62,052 bases of DNA from an uncultured bacterium (GTDB taxonomy: Bacteria > Cloacimonadota > Cloacimonadia > Cloacimonadales > Cloacimonadaceae). Under the pieces are notes generated by a model. That model did not search any database. It was given only the letters and a program-made list of their open reading frames with translations, and was not told the origin of the DNA. This document shows positions 49,954 through 58,329 of the stretch, in pieces (positions within the stretch are counted from its first letter, which is position 1; every line of letters begins with the position of its first letter). The position numbers were made by a program, and so were the translations under genes. The DNA is taken from contig CALGPA010000069.1 in NCBI GenBank assembly GCA_937960795.1, positions 1 to 62,052 of the forward strand. Direction: 5' to 3'.

Positions 49954-50978
49954 TATAGCTCTCCTCGAAACTGTCTGAGCATTCTGAGATCATTTTCAAA
50001 GAGAATGCGCATGTCCGGAATCCTATACTTGAGCATGGCAATACGCTCTATGCCAAGTCCAAAAGCAAATCCTGTGTAGACTTCGGAATCAATACCCAAG
50101 GTGTTGAACACAGCGGGATCGACCATCCCCGCTCCGCCCATTTCGAGCCAACCGGAGTGTTTGCAGATGCGGCACCCTGTGCCCCGGCAGGACACGCAGG
50201 ATATATCCATCTCAGCAGAGGGTTCCGTGAATGGGAAGAAGTGTGGGCGGATCCTGCTCTTGACGCCTTCTCCAAACATAATGCTGGCGAAGTTTTGCAG
50301 AGTATCCTGCAGATGCGACATATTGATGTTCTTGTCCACCACCAAAGCTTCCACCTGATGAAAGACCGGGGAATGGGAGGGATCCGGCTTATCGTTTCGA
50401 TAGCATCTTCCCGGAGAGATAATGCGAATGGGCGGCTTATAGTTTTCCATCACTCTGATCTGCACCGTGGACGTCTGTGTGCGCAAAAGATCCCCTCCTT
50501 CCACATAGAAAGTATCTGCCAGGTTCCTGGAAGGGTGATCCGGGGGCGTGTTCAGAGCGTCAAAATTGTGAAATTCATCCTCAATGTCATTGCCTTCGGC
50601 AATCTCAAATCCCATGCTCAAAAACACATCGTCGATCTGGCGGCGAATGATGCTGAGAGGATGGTAGGAGCCTCGGGAAAGCGGATAGCCCGGCATCGAT
50701 GCGTCCATGTCCCCTCTGCTCTTCTGCCAAGACTGCTCTTTGATCTGAGTGGATCTGAGGGTGAGCATATCCTCAAATTGCTTGCGAATCTGATTGAGCT
50801 GATTCCCAAATGCGGGTCGCTCTTCTTTGCTGAGATCCTTCATCTTGGTGTACAAGCTGTTTAGCAAGCTTTTCTTACCCAAGTATCTTGCTTTGAGATT
50901 CAAGATGTCATTGGGCTCACTCGCTCGTGCTATCTCTTCTTTGGCTTCGGAAACAAGGTTTTCAAGCTGTTCTTGCAA
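49953..50978 (-). CDS. pheS: phenylalanyl-tRNA synthetase alpha subunit
   Basis: 341 residues, standard length. The N-terminal helical arm (1-85) is followed by class II motifs: HPLSIIRRQ, DTFYVEGGDLLRTQTS (motif 2 region), PGRCYRND, and motif 3 GFAFGLGIERIAMLKY. A CxxC-type loop (SCVSCRGTGCRICKHSG) sits near residue 265, a zinc-knuckle-like insertion. It heads pheST, with a hairpin between it and rplT that may terminate the upstream transcript. Confidence 0.95.
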   Translation of the reverse strand: MQEQLENLVSEAKEEIARASEPNDILNLKARYLGKKSLLNSLYTKMKDLSKEERPAFGNQLNQIRKQFEDMLTLRSTQIKEQSWQKSRGDMDASMPGYPLSRGSYHPLSIIRRQIDDVFLSMGFEIAEGNDIEDEFHNFDALNTPPDHPSRNLADTFYVEGGDLLRTQTSTVQIRVMENYKPPIRIISPGRCYRNDKPDPSHSPVFHQVEALVVDKNINMSHLQDTLQNFASIMFGEGVKSRIRPHFFPFTEPSAEMDISCVSCRGTGCRICKHSGWLEMGGAGMVDPAVFNTLGIDSEVYTGFAFGLGIERIAMLKYRIPDMRILFENDLRMLRQFRGEL

Positions 50979-51010
50979 TGTCCTATCCTTTTTTACTGAT
51001 AAATAGGCAA

Positions 51011-51038
51011 AAAGCGGTTTTCAAAGAAAAACCGCTTT
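51011..51038 (-). terminator. terminator after rplT
   Basis: Perfect 10-bp stem AAAGCGGTTT/AAACCGCTTT, loop of 8, with TTTTTGCC following on the minus strand. It separates infC-rpmI-rplT from pheST. Confidence 0.85.
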
Positions 51039-51092
51039 CTTATATGTGGCCTGATTGTCACTCCTATGAGTGCTTAAGGCATAGTAATATAA

Positions 51093-51443
51093 TTAGACGT
51101 TTTTGGCGATTTCGACCAAGCGGGCAAACGCCGGAGCATCGTGCCATGCCAGATGAGCCAAGGTCTTGCGGTTTATCTCGATATTGGACTTATGCAGCCC
51201 ATTGATAAACTTGCTGTAGCTCATGTCATTCATTCTGCATGCAGCATTGATGCGGGCAATCCAAAGACTGCGGAACTGGCGTTTCTTCAGTTTGCGATGA
51301 GCAAATGCAAAGACCATGGCGCGTTCGACCGTTTGACGGGCAACGCGATAAGTTTTACTTCTGCGGCCAAAGTAGCCTCTGGCTGCGAGCATATATTTTT
51401 TTCTTCTGCGATGGGCTGCTACATTGTTTGTACTTCTAGGCAT
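51093..51443 (-). CDS. rplT: 50S ribosomal protein L20
   Basis: 116 residues. MPRSTNNVAAHRRRKKYMLA, then RGYFGRRSKTYRVARQTVE and RLWIARINAA-type sequence are standard L20. In many bacteria L20 represses its own operon by binding the infC leader or the rpmI region; the hairpin upstream of infC may be relevant. Confidence 0.97.
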   Translation of the reverse strand: MPRSTNNVAAHRRRKKYMLAARGYFGRRSKTYRVARQTVERAMVFAFAHRKLKKRQFRSLWIARINAACRMNDMSYSKFINGLHKSNIEINRKTLAHLAWHDAPAFARLVEIAKNV

Positions 51444-51455
51444 CTCAATACTCCT

Positions 51456-51650
51456 CTATACTACCAGCATCCGGTAAACTCTTTTCTCATCAGCTTTACG
51501 CACAATGGCGCTGGATCGAAGATTACGTTTCAATTTTGGCGATTTTTTGGTCTTGATGTGCGCGCTTTTGGCGTGATGGCGCACTATCTTACCGGTGCCG
51601 GTTAGCTTAAAGCGCTTAGCGGCAGATCGATTAGTTCTGATCTTTGGCAT
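51456..51650 (-). CDS. rpmI: 50S ribosomal protein L35
   Basis: 64 residues. MPKIRTNRSAAKRFKLTGTG is the L35 signature. It lies between infC and rplT in the classical order. The stop is 12 bases before the rplT start. Confidence 0.97.
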   Translation of the reverse strand: MPKIRTNRSAAKRFKLTGTGKIVRHHAKSAHIKTKKSPKLKRNLRSSAIVRKADEKRVYRMLVV

Positions 51651-51716
51651 TTTATATCTCCTTGAATTTTCTCTATATCATACAGCGTGGCACAAATGCC
51701 TGCTGGTTTTATTAGC

Positions 51717-52340
51717 TTAGGACTTGTCGGCTTCGCTTCCCGCTTCCGCGTTTTCTTTCTTGGCTTCTTCTGCTTCGGCGATGGTGCGATCGATATCTTT
51801 TTTGGGAGAGACGACGATCGAAAGCATGTTACGATCGCTTACCGGCTCGTGATCAACTTCGGCAATCTGAGCCAGATCTTCCTTGATCTTATCCAAAATG
51901 CGATATCCGAGCTCTTTGTGAGCCATCTGACGGCCTCTAAAACGCACGGTGAACTTCACCTTGTTGTGCTGTTTTAGGAACTTGATGGCATTGTTTTTCT
52001 TGAAGTTGTAGTCATGCTCTTCGGTATTTGGACCAAACTTGATCTCTTTGACTTCGACTTCATGCTGTTTTTTCTTGGCTTCGCGAGCTCTTTTTTCTTT
52101 CTGGAAATAGTATTTGCTAAAATCCAGAATACGGCAAACGGGCGGATCAGCGGTGGGAGAAATCTCTACCAAGTCCAGCTCCGCTTCATCAGCATAACGC
52201 TGCGCTTCGCGCAGGGATACTACACCGATTTGTTTACCATCAGCATCGATCAGGCGGACTCTATCCACGGTGATCTGATGGTTGATTCTTTCTTTGGGCA
52301 CGACCTCTTTGGTCTTGGCCTTGTAACGTTTAATCCGGAT
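51717..52340 (-). CDS. infC: translation initiation factor IF-3, probable AUC/AUA start
   Basis: The IF-3 sequence is clear (RINHQITVDRVRLIDADG, KEIKFGPNTEEHDYNFK, VKFTVRFRGRQM) and ends with a charged tail of about 20 residues rich in Glu/Ala. The GTG at 52301 has no ribosome site. Upstream the frame stays open (IRIKRYKAKTKEVV), and a perfect AGGAGG (52354-52349) lies 8 bases before an ATC at 52340 and 5 bases before an ATA at 52343. Non-standard AUU/AUC/AUA starts are characteristic of infC and let IF-3 limit its own synthesis. I give 207 residues from ATC; the exact start codon is inferred. Confidence 0.93.
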   Translation of the reverse strand: MRIKRYKAKTKEVVPKERINHQITVDRVRLIDADGKQIGVVSLREAQRYADEAELDLVEISPTADPPVCRILDFSKYYFQKEKRAREAKKKQHEVEVKEIKFGPNTEEHDYNFKKNNAIKFLKQHNKVKFTVRFRGRQMAHKELGYRILDKIKEDLAQIAEVDHEPVSDRNMLSIVVSPKKDIDRTIAEAEEAKKENAEAGSEADKS

Positions 52341-52374
52341 TATAAGAACCTCCTAGTTACCGGGTTAATGAAAA

Positions 52375-52404
52375 AGGCGGAATCTCCTTTGGGAAATCCC
52401 GCCT
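52375..52404 (-). terminator. attenuator-like hairpin in the infC leader
   Basis: 13-bp stem with G-U pairs (AGGCGGGATTTCC / GGAGATTCCGCCT), loop CAAA, then TTTTTC on the minus strand. It lies upstream of infC, and the next gene beyond it is divergent. So it is more likely an attenuator in the infC leader than a terminator of an upstream gene. Confidence 0.75.
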
Positions 52405-52632
52405 GCTTCACAGTAATCATTTACTGATATATAGTTTATCGAGCCCTGCACACACATTCAAGGCAGCAAGGCAGAAGCAGACGGCTTCATTTAGTACCAT
52501 TGTTTCAGCCATGCATTTTGTGTCAACATAAATCTTGCGGCACGATATTTTAGCCATCACAAAAACAAAGCTTTACAGAATCAGCCACTTAGAAAGATTG
52601 ACTCTATAAATCTCAATAAGGAACATCAAAAC

Positions 52633-54285
52633 TTGACTAAATTCACTGACATCACACTCCCGGAACCGATTCAAAGAGCCGTAGAAAAACTCGGATTTGT
52701 CTCGCCCACACCCATTCAGGAGCTTTGCATCCCATGGATTATGGATAACAATGAAGATCTCATTGCCTTGGCTCAGACCGGAACCGGCAAAACAGCCGCC
52801 TTTGGCTTGCCCATTATTAGCGCTATCGACATTGAAAGAAGCGTCACCCAAGCCATCATCCTCTGCCCCACTCGCGAACTATGCTTGCAGATTGCCAAAG
52901 ATCTGGAATCTTTCACGAAATATATGACTCGCGTTCGCAGCGCCGCCATCTACGGTGGGGCCCCGATATATAAACAAAAAGAAGCCCTTCGGACTGGTGC
53001 CCATGTCGTCGTGGGAACCCCCGGAAGAGTAGCCGATATGATCCGCCAAAAAGCTCTTCAGCCTGAAACCATCACGCGCCTGGTGCTTGATGAAGCTGAT
53101 GAAATGCTAAACATGGGCTTCAAGGAAGAGCTGACCGAGATCATGGCGAGCATGCCATCTACGCGCCAGACCCTGCTCTTTTCCGCGACTATGCCCCGCG
53201 AGGTTGAAAATCTTGCCAAGAACTTTATGAGCAATCCCCACCGCATCAGCGTGGGCGACGAAAGCAAGGGTGCTGAAAACATCGAGCACTTCTATTATAA
53301 GGTTCAAGCCAGAGATAAATACGCAGCACTCAAGCGCATAGCGGACATGAATCCAAACATCTACGGCATCGTCTTTTGCCGCACTCGTAAAGAGACTCAG
53401 GAAATCGCCGACAAGCTCCAGCAAGATGGATACAATGCTGATGCTCTGCATGGAGATCTCTCCCAAGGGCAGCGTGAGCTAGTGATGAGCCGTTTTCGCA
53501 GCAAGTTTGTCCCGCTGCTCATCGCCACGGACGTGGCAGCTCGTGGTTTGGACGTGGACGACCTGACTCATATCATCAACTTCCAAGTTCCCACTGATCC
53601 GGATGTATACATCCATCGCTCCGGCCGCACCGGAAGAGCCGGCAAGAAGGGAATCTCGATCACTATCATGCACAGCAAAGAAATCAGTGCCTTTCGCAAT
53701 GTTGAAAAGCGTCTGGGACGCCCGATAATCTGGCAGAAAGTGCCCGGCGGTCGTGAGATCTGTGAGAAACAGCTCTTTCACTTCATAGACAGCGTCGAGC
53801 GAGTGGAGATTAACGAGATTGAGATGGAGTCTTTTTTACACAACGTCTTCAAGAAGCTTAGCTGGATGACCCGTGAAGAGCTGATCAAGCGCTTTGTTTC
53901 CGTAGAATTCAACCGATTCCTTGATTACTACAAGGACATCCCGGATCTTGACAACATCAGATCAAACGACACTAAAAAAGAAGTTAAAGACAAATCCGGC
54001 TTTAGTTTCACCACATTCCGCCTCAACATCGGCCATGCAAACGGACTCACAAAGCGCGAACTTATGCGCTATATAAACGGCCTCAGAGTGAGCCGCGGCA
54101 TCGAAATCGGGCAGATCAGCATCTTTGGCGATCATTGCCTGATTGATCTGGATTCCCGCTTGGAAAGCAAGGTAAAAAACGCCATGATCACTGCCGGCTT
54201 CAAAGGACAGCCTCTTTCGGTATCCATTGCCAAGACCGGAATCAGCCAAAAGCCCGGAAAAAGAAAGTATAACAAGAAACGCTAA
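52633..54285 (+). CDS. DEAD-box RNA helicase with DbpA-type RNA-binding domain
   Basis: 550 residues from a TTG at 52633 (weak AAGGA site). Helicase motifs in order: Q motif ...PTPIQ, I AQTGTGKTAAF, II VLDEADEML, III SATMP, IV/V ATDVAARGLDVD, VI HRSGRTGRAGKKG. Residues about 460-535 (LNIGHANGLTKRELMRYING) form the DbpA RNA-recognition domain, which in other proteins targets rRNA. It probably acts in ribosome assembly or cold adaptation. It is divergent from infC, sharing a promoter region of about 290 bases. Confidence 0.92.
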   Translation: MTKFTDITLPEPIQRAVEKLGFVSPTPIQELCIPWIMDNNEDLIALAQTGTGKTAAFGLPIISAIDIERSVTQAIILCPTRELCLQIAKDLESFTKYMTRVRSAAIYGGAPIYKQKEALRTGAHVVVGTPGRVADMIRQKALQPETITRLVLDEADEMLNMGFKEELTEIMASMPSTRQTLLFSATMPREVENLAKNFMSNPHRISVGDESKGAENIEHFYYKVQARDKYAALKRIADMNPNIYGIVFCRTRKETQEIADKLQQDGYNADALHGDLSQGQRELVMSRFRSKFVPLLIATDVAARGLDVDDLTHIINFQVPTDPDVYIHRSGRTGRAGKKGISITIMHSKEISAFRNVEKRLGRPIIWQKVPGGREICEKQLFHFIDSVERVEINEIEMESFLHNVFKKLSWMTREELIKRFVSVEFNRFLDYYKDIPDLDNIRSNDTKKEVKDKSGFSFTTFRLNIGHANGLTKRELMRYINGLRVSRGIEIGQISIFGDHCLIDLDSRLESKVKNAMITAGFKGQPLSVSIAKTGISQKPGKRKYNKKR

Positions 54286-54293
54286 GATAGATT

Positions 54294-54344
54294 CTCCCCA
54301 TCCACTCCCTGAACATGCCCAAAGATTTCGGCATGCTTGGGGAG
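54294..54344 (+). terminator. two-tier hairpin after the helicase gene
   Basis: Outer arms CTCCCCA/TGGGGAG and inner arms CATGCC/GGCATG with a 10-base loop. No T-run follows, so it may be a weak terminator or an mRNA-stabilising structure. Confidence 0.45.
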
Positions 54345-54443
54345 ATGAGAGGAAGCTTGGCAATAAACAGGCATAACAAAATGCTTGACAGTTCATAATG
54401 CTCGGATTTTATGAATCTATAATTAATTAAGGTAGGAGAAATC

Positions 54444-54836
54444 ATGAAAAGATTCCTTTACATTATTCTCATCATTATGGCCCTTGTGGCTCTTAGCGCT
54501 TGTGGAAAACCGGCAGAAAAAACTGCCCGTAACTTCTTTGATGCCATGGAACAGCAGGACTTTGCAAAAGCCAAAAACTTTGTCACGGAAGAAGGCCAAG
54601 AACTGCTCACCATGATCGAATCTTTCGCCAACAGCATGAGCGAAGAACAGAAAGACGAAATGGTCGCAATGCGCTACAATATCACTGAAGTGATCGAAGA
54701 AGGCGATGCTGCTACCGTGCGTTTCCAACAGTGGGAAGTCGAAAATCCCGACAACATCCAAGACCAAGAGCTTAAGCTCGTAAAAGTCGATGGAAACTGG
54801 AAAGTAGACCTTGCCAAGGATGACATCGATAAATAA
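54444..54836 (+). CDS. small lipoprotein, DUF4878-like
   Basis: 130 residues. Signal and lipobox MALVALSACGK (Cys about residue 20). The mature part KTARNFFDAMEQQDFAKAKN, then a beta-rich half ending in KVDGNWKVDLAKDD, is the NTF2-like pattern of DUF4878 lipoproteins. TTGACA at 54385-54390 and TATAAT at 54418-54423 precede it, with an unusual 27-base gap (a TTTTAT lies at 16). A strong GGAGAAATC site precedes the ATG. Confidence 0.75.
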   Translation: MKRFLYIILIIMALVALSACGKPAEKTARNFFDAMEQQDFAKAKNFVTEEGQELLTMIESFANSMSEEQKDEMVAMRYNITEVIEEGDAATVRFQQWEVENPDNIQDQELKLVKVDGNWKVDLAKDDIDK

Positions 54837-55461
54837 GCTGTGGATATTTATCCTCAGCGTTATTTTGATAACCATCTTAAATAGCTCTGCCTTCGTTGGT
54901 GGAGCTATTTGCTATTCAAGCGCATTTCTTGAGGACGATCCGATTTGGGATCAACTGGATCTGCAGGAGGGGGATCTGCTGCTCAGGCGTGGCGGGACAT
55001 TTGTCTCCACCTTGATCAGCAGAGCCTTCCCCAAAGCTGAGGGTATGTCACATTGTGGGATCATTGTACAATCCGGTGATGCATGGAGAATCATCCATAG
55101 CATCTCAGGCTCAATCTCAGAATCTGACGGCATCAGAATAGACCCAATCTCCTCTTTTGCATCCAAAGCAAAAGACGGCAAGATCTATCACATCAAGCCC
55201 ATCTTTGAGGTTGATCGTCAAAAGATTGTCCAAACGGCAGAGCTCTTTTTAATGCAGCAACTAGCCTTTGATCATGATTTTGACCTGGATGATCCCAGCA
55301 AAATGTATTGCTCAGAGCTGGTACGCGCAGTGTATCTCGATGCCGGATCCCGGGATGTCTTTGCCTACAAGAATGTTGCGGGAAAGGCTTTAGTAGATTT
55401 GGGCGGGTTTTTTGATGAAAGCTACTGGATTCCCCGATCCTTAGCTGATCTAGATCCCTAG
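54820..55461 (+). CDS. YiiX-like permuted NlpC/P60 cysteine peptidase
   Basis: 213 residues from an ATG at 54820 that overlaps the previous gene; the TTG at 54811 is the alternative, and neither has a good ribosome site. After an N-terminal membrane segment the sequence QEGDLLLRRG, MSHCGIIVQ (His) and MYCSELVRAVY (Cys) matches the circularly permuted papain-like fold of YiiX/YaeF (C92). These enzymes act on lipid- or peptide-type amide bonds; the substrate is unknown. The anchor places it outside the cytoplasm. It is coupled to the lipoprotein gene by overlap. Confidence 0.8.
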   Translation: MTSINKLWIFILSVILITILNSSAFVGGAICYSSAFLEDDPIWDQLDLQEGDLLLRRGGTFVSTLISRAFPKAEGMSHCGIIVQSGDAWRIIHSISGSISESDGIRIDPISSFASKAKDGKIYHIKPIFEVDRQKIVQTAELFLMQQLAFDHDFDLDDPSKMYCSELVRAVYLDAGSRDVFAYKNVAGKALVDLGGFFDESYWIPRSLADLDP

Positions 55462-55468
55462 ATAAGAT

Positions 55469-56152
55469 TTATATACCTTTCATCACCAAGCTCTCCCAAG
55501 GTTTCTTGAGAGTATAGCCCATTACCAAGCGTTTCTTGCCCAATATGCCATCCGGCACCAGATCTTGATAGCTGTCCAAGACCAAGTACTTTTCAAAAGT
55601 CAAACCCAAGCGGCGGCTGACTTCATCCGTGATCTCTATTCCTTTTTCCACAATGGCTTGATCCGTATATTCCATAAGGTTTGTATTGCAGATTAGATCC
55701 GTGATCTGAAGCTTTGATGCTGCCTGCAATTTATCGATCATTATAATGATCTCATCCACAGTCTGAGTAAAAGGACGCATGGTATTGACCACCAAATACA
55801 TCCGATAACCACGAGCTTTGATGTTGTCCACGAATCTTCCCAGAGTCCGGCAGCCCGCGGGATCACCGCCTACGTCCAACACTACCGACTTGTCGTGATT
55901 CTCGATCGCACCTTTGATCCGAGGTGAGATCATGGGCAGATCCGCATGCGAAAAATGCCCGTCCGGGGCGATTACTTCAATGCCCTCACCGGCAAATTGG
56001 TCACGTACATCTCTTGCACGAAAATAGGGATTGACGACGTCCATGTCTGCCAAAGAAACATCCTGTCCTTCTTCTTTGAGACTGCGAGAAAAGTGGATGC
56101 TATACTCGCTCTTACCACTGCCATAGGCGCCAATTACTATGTATAAACTCAT
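55469..56152 (-). CDS. P-loop ATP/GTP-binding protein
   Basis: 227 residues. Walker A GAYGSGKSEYS near residue 8 and the segment VVLDVGGDPAGCRTLGRF, comparable to MinD/CooC-type deviant NTPases, with NPYFRARDVR in between. It is a single-domain cytosolic protein of a family that often accompanies 2-oxoacid:ferredoxin oxidoreductase genes; no such genes are adjacent here. Function is not established. It overlaps the HAD gene by 4 bases. Confidence 0.8.
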   Translation of the reverse strand: MSLYIVIGAYGSGKSEYSIHFSRSLKEEGQDVSLADMDVVNPYFRARDVRDQFAGEGIEVIAPDGHFSHADLPMISPRIKGAIENHDKSVVLDVGGDPAGCRTLGRFVDNIKARGYRMYLVVNTMRPFTQTVDEIIIMIDKLQAASKLQITDLICNTNLMEYTDQAIVEKGIEITDEVSRRLGLTFEKYLVLDSYQDLVPDGILGKKRLVMGYTLKKPWESLVMKGI

Positions 56153-56820
56153 ATTTCTACTTTTAGTTTCCTTAGTTCATTTCTGATATCAAGATAATCC
56201 ATGCAGAAAGTATCTGCAAGCTCTTTGATCCTATCATGCTCAGGGGTGCTATCAGCATCATAGATTGCCAGAGTGTACATGCCGGCTGATTTGGCAGCTT
56301 TGACTCCAGGCAGTGTATCCTCAATCGCTACGCACTCAGATGGAGGCAGATCCAGCCCTCGCGCACTGGCAAGGAAGATATCCGGATGGGGCTTGCCCAA
56401 AAGCTGCTGATCACCGGTGGCAAAAGACTCAAAGAGGTGCCAGACTTCATTTTTTGTAAGAGATGCTTTGGCAAGCTGATAGGAATTACTGGTTGCCAAG
56501 CCGAGCTTGATGCCTTCCTTGGCAAGATCAGTCAGGAGATCCATTACTCCGGCTTTGAGTGAAATGCGCTCAGCATAGTGCTCTGAGACCATGTCTGTCC
56601 AGATCTGCATTATCTCTTCACACGTCTCAAAAAGACCGAAACGATCCTTGAAGTATTGCGCCGTCTGAATAAAGCTGTTGCCAGCGGGCAGATGCTCAAA
56701 AAGATCCTGAGGAACAGCTATGCCGCGGGCGTTTAAGAAGTCTGAATCCACCTGACGCCAAAGAGCCATGGAATCAATGAGAGTGCCATCTAGGTCAAAT
56801 ATTATTGCGTTTATTTTCAT
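56149..56820 (-). CDS. HAD-superfamily phosphatase (beta-phosphoglucomutase-like)
   Basis: 223 residues. HAD motif I IFDLDGTLIDSM (nucleophile Asp), motif II ATSNS, motif III Lys in LLGKPHPD, motif IV AIEDTLPGV. A helical cap lies between motifs I and II. The subgroup contains phosphoglycolate phosphatase, beta-phosphoglucomutase and sugar phosphatases; the substrate cannot be chosen. It lies 7 bases after the tRNA cluster on the same strand. Confidence 0.88.
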   Translation of the reverse strand: MKINAIIFDLDGTLIDSMALWRQVDSDFLNARGIAVPQDLFEHLPAGNSFIQTAQYFKDRFGLFETCEEIMQIWTDMVSEHYAERISLKAGVMDLLTDLAKEGIKLGLATSNSYQLAKASLTKNEVWHLFESFATGDQQLLGKPHPDIFLASARGLDLPPSECVAIEDTLPGVKAAKSAGMYTLAIYDADSTPEHDRIKELADTFCMDYLDIRNELRKLKVEI

Positions 56821-56827
56821 AAAAAAA

Positions 56828-56902
<75 letters not shown>

Positions 56903-56911
56903 TAATAAAAA

Positions 56912-56998
56912 TGGTACCAGAGGCCGGACTTGAACCGGCACGGGCTCGCACCCGAGGGATTTTAAGTCCCTTGTGTCTACCTGTTCCACCACTCCGGC
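56912..56998 (-). tRNA. tRNA-Leu (UAA)
   Basis: 87 nt with encoded CCA and a class II long variable arm (CGGGTGCGAGCCCG). Anticodon loop CTTAAAA gives anticodon UAA. The acceptor stem GCCGGAG/CTCTGGT contains two G-U pairs. Confidence 0.96.
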
Positions 56999-57046
56999 AG
57001 GTATATTATGTTTCTTCCCCATGCTCGAAGCGTGAGGAGGAAATGA

Positions 57047-57120
<74 letters not shown>

Positions 57121-57129
57121 TCAAAACTC

Positions 57130-57204
<75 letters not shown>

Positions 57205-57386
57205 TCTTAATCATGAAGAGTCATAAACTACGCAACTGGTTTTTTGTCAACAGATATTTGTATACTAGTACCGCAATATTCATCTTATCCTCTTGTTTGT
57301 ATGATGTTTAGATGGCTTGCAAAAGTGAGATCCGATAGGCTTAAGCCACCGGCAAACCGTGAGATGAAGCTTGGGATTTCGAATGA

Positions 57387-57431
57387 GATTCCGGATATTC
57401 TTCGCTTCGCTTCGAATTCCGGAATGACTAA
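57387..57431. repeat. ATTCCGGA/TCCGGAAT inverted element, copy 2
   Basis: Arms at 57388-57395 and 57418-57425, with a TTCGCTTCGCTTCG-rich centre. Flanks (GATTCCGGAT...GGAATGACTA) match the opposite strand of the 33-77 element. Confidence 0.5.
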
Positions 57432-57491
57432 ATTGGGCGGGTGGTGGGGATATGCAATGACTAATGTTGGGCTGGTACTAAAGATAAGGAA

Positions 57492-57586
57492 TGACTGGTT
57501 TTGGCTTGGTGATAAGAAGCAAAATGATCTCAGATACTCTGGATCTGTAGCCCAAAGTGACTGGTTTTCGCTTGGTTATAACAAGG
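57492..57586. repeat. imperfect direct repeats
   Basis: Two 29-base units, 57492-57520 and 57558-57586, both beginning TGACTGGTTTT and followed by (G/C)GCTTGGT(G/T)ATAA. The spacing is 66 bases from start to start. Meaning unknown. Confidence 0.5.
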
Positions 57587-57747
57587 CAGAAACGTGCACA
57601 GCGACACCTTAGTTGTGATCGTAAATCGTAGATTCGATATACCGCGAAGTGTCCTCCCAACTAATATTGTTTAATCCTCAATTCTCCATCCTCAATCCGA
57701 TTCTCAGCGCTCAAATACTAACTAAGAACCACGAACTTCGAACTCTC

Positions 57748-57837
57748 TAAGTCCTTATTTTCTCACCGCTTGCACGCTCGACCGGTGAGCGACCGGTGAG
57801 AGGGGCATGAGCGCTCCATATTTTGCAAGCATTTAGC
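57748..57837 (+). repeat. dispersed structured repeat, copy D
   Basis: TAAGTCCTTATTTTCTCACC to CAAGCATTTAGC. It has the most symmetrical arms: GCTTGCACGCTC pairs with GAGCGC...TTGCAAGC, around GACCGGTGAGCGACCGGTGA. Confidence 0.85.
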
Positions 57838-58002
57838 ACGCTCATATTCGCTCTTTTTGATGATAAACTTGCCAGTCCGGCAAGGGCGATGCTTAGGCAG
57901 ATATGGCGGATCTGTCCTTTTCACTTGACGAATAACCGACATCTTCCGATATTGGAGCGCTGTAGCTATATACACTAACTAAGATTATATCAAGGAGTTC
58001 CC

Positions 58003-58326
58003 ATGTTACCTGGTGGAAAAAATATGAATCAGCTGATGAAGCAAGCTCAGAAGATGCAAGCCGAGATGATGAAATCTCAACAAGAATTGGAAAACAAGGT
58101 CTTTGAGGTTTCTTCCGGCGGCGGCATGGTGAAGATTGGCATGTCCGGTACGCATGAAGTGAAGAGCATCAAGATAGATCCCGAAGCCGTGGATCCTGAA
58201 GATGTGGAAATGCTTGAAGACCTTATCCTGGCGGCTTTGCAAGAAGCTCACAAACAAGTGACAGAGGCCAGCAGTGAGCTGATGGGCAAAGCGACCGGCG
58301 GGATGAAGATCCCCGGCTTGTTTTAG
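58003..58326 (+). CDS. YbaB/EbfC nucleoid-associated protein
   Basis: 107 residues after CAAGGAG. The KQAQKMQAEMMKSQQELE helix and the IDPEAVDPEDVEMLEDLILA stretch are typical. Dimers bind DNA around the nucleoid. The gene lies 3 bases before recR, the classical dnaX-ybaB-recR neighbourhood, here separated from dnaX (30.4 kb). Confidence 0.94.
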   Translation: MLPGGKNMNQLMKQAQKMQAEMMKSQQELENKVFEVSSGGGMVKIGMSGTHEVKSIKIDPEAVDPEDVEMLEDLILAALQEAHKQVTEASSELMGKATGGMKIPGLF

Positions 58327-58329
58327 GAA

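Larger units (their letters stand above)
57205..58002. other. gene-free region with repeats
   Basis: About 800 bases without a convincing gene. An open frame at 57244-57612 exists but spans the inverted element at 57387 and two imperfect direct repeats, lacks a ribosome site and has non-coding composition, so I reject it. The region also holds dispersed repeat copy D and, at the end, the promoter region of ybaB (TTGACG near 57926). Confidence 0.6.

Noticed and set aside
51011..51038. Hairpin before pheS considered as a T-box
   Set aside because: No T-box sequence or specifier loop; it is a simple stem with a T-run.
57244..57612. 122-codon open frame after the tRNA cluster
   Set aside because: No ribosome site, composition unlike neighbours, covers an inverted repeat and direct repeats, no recognisable domain.
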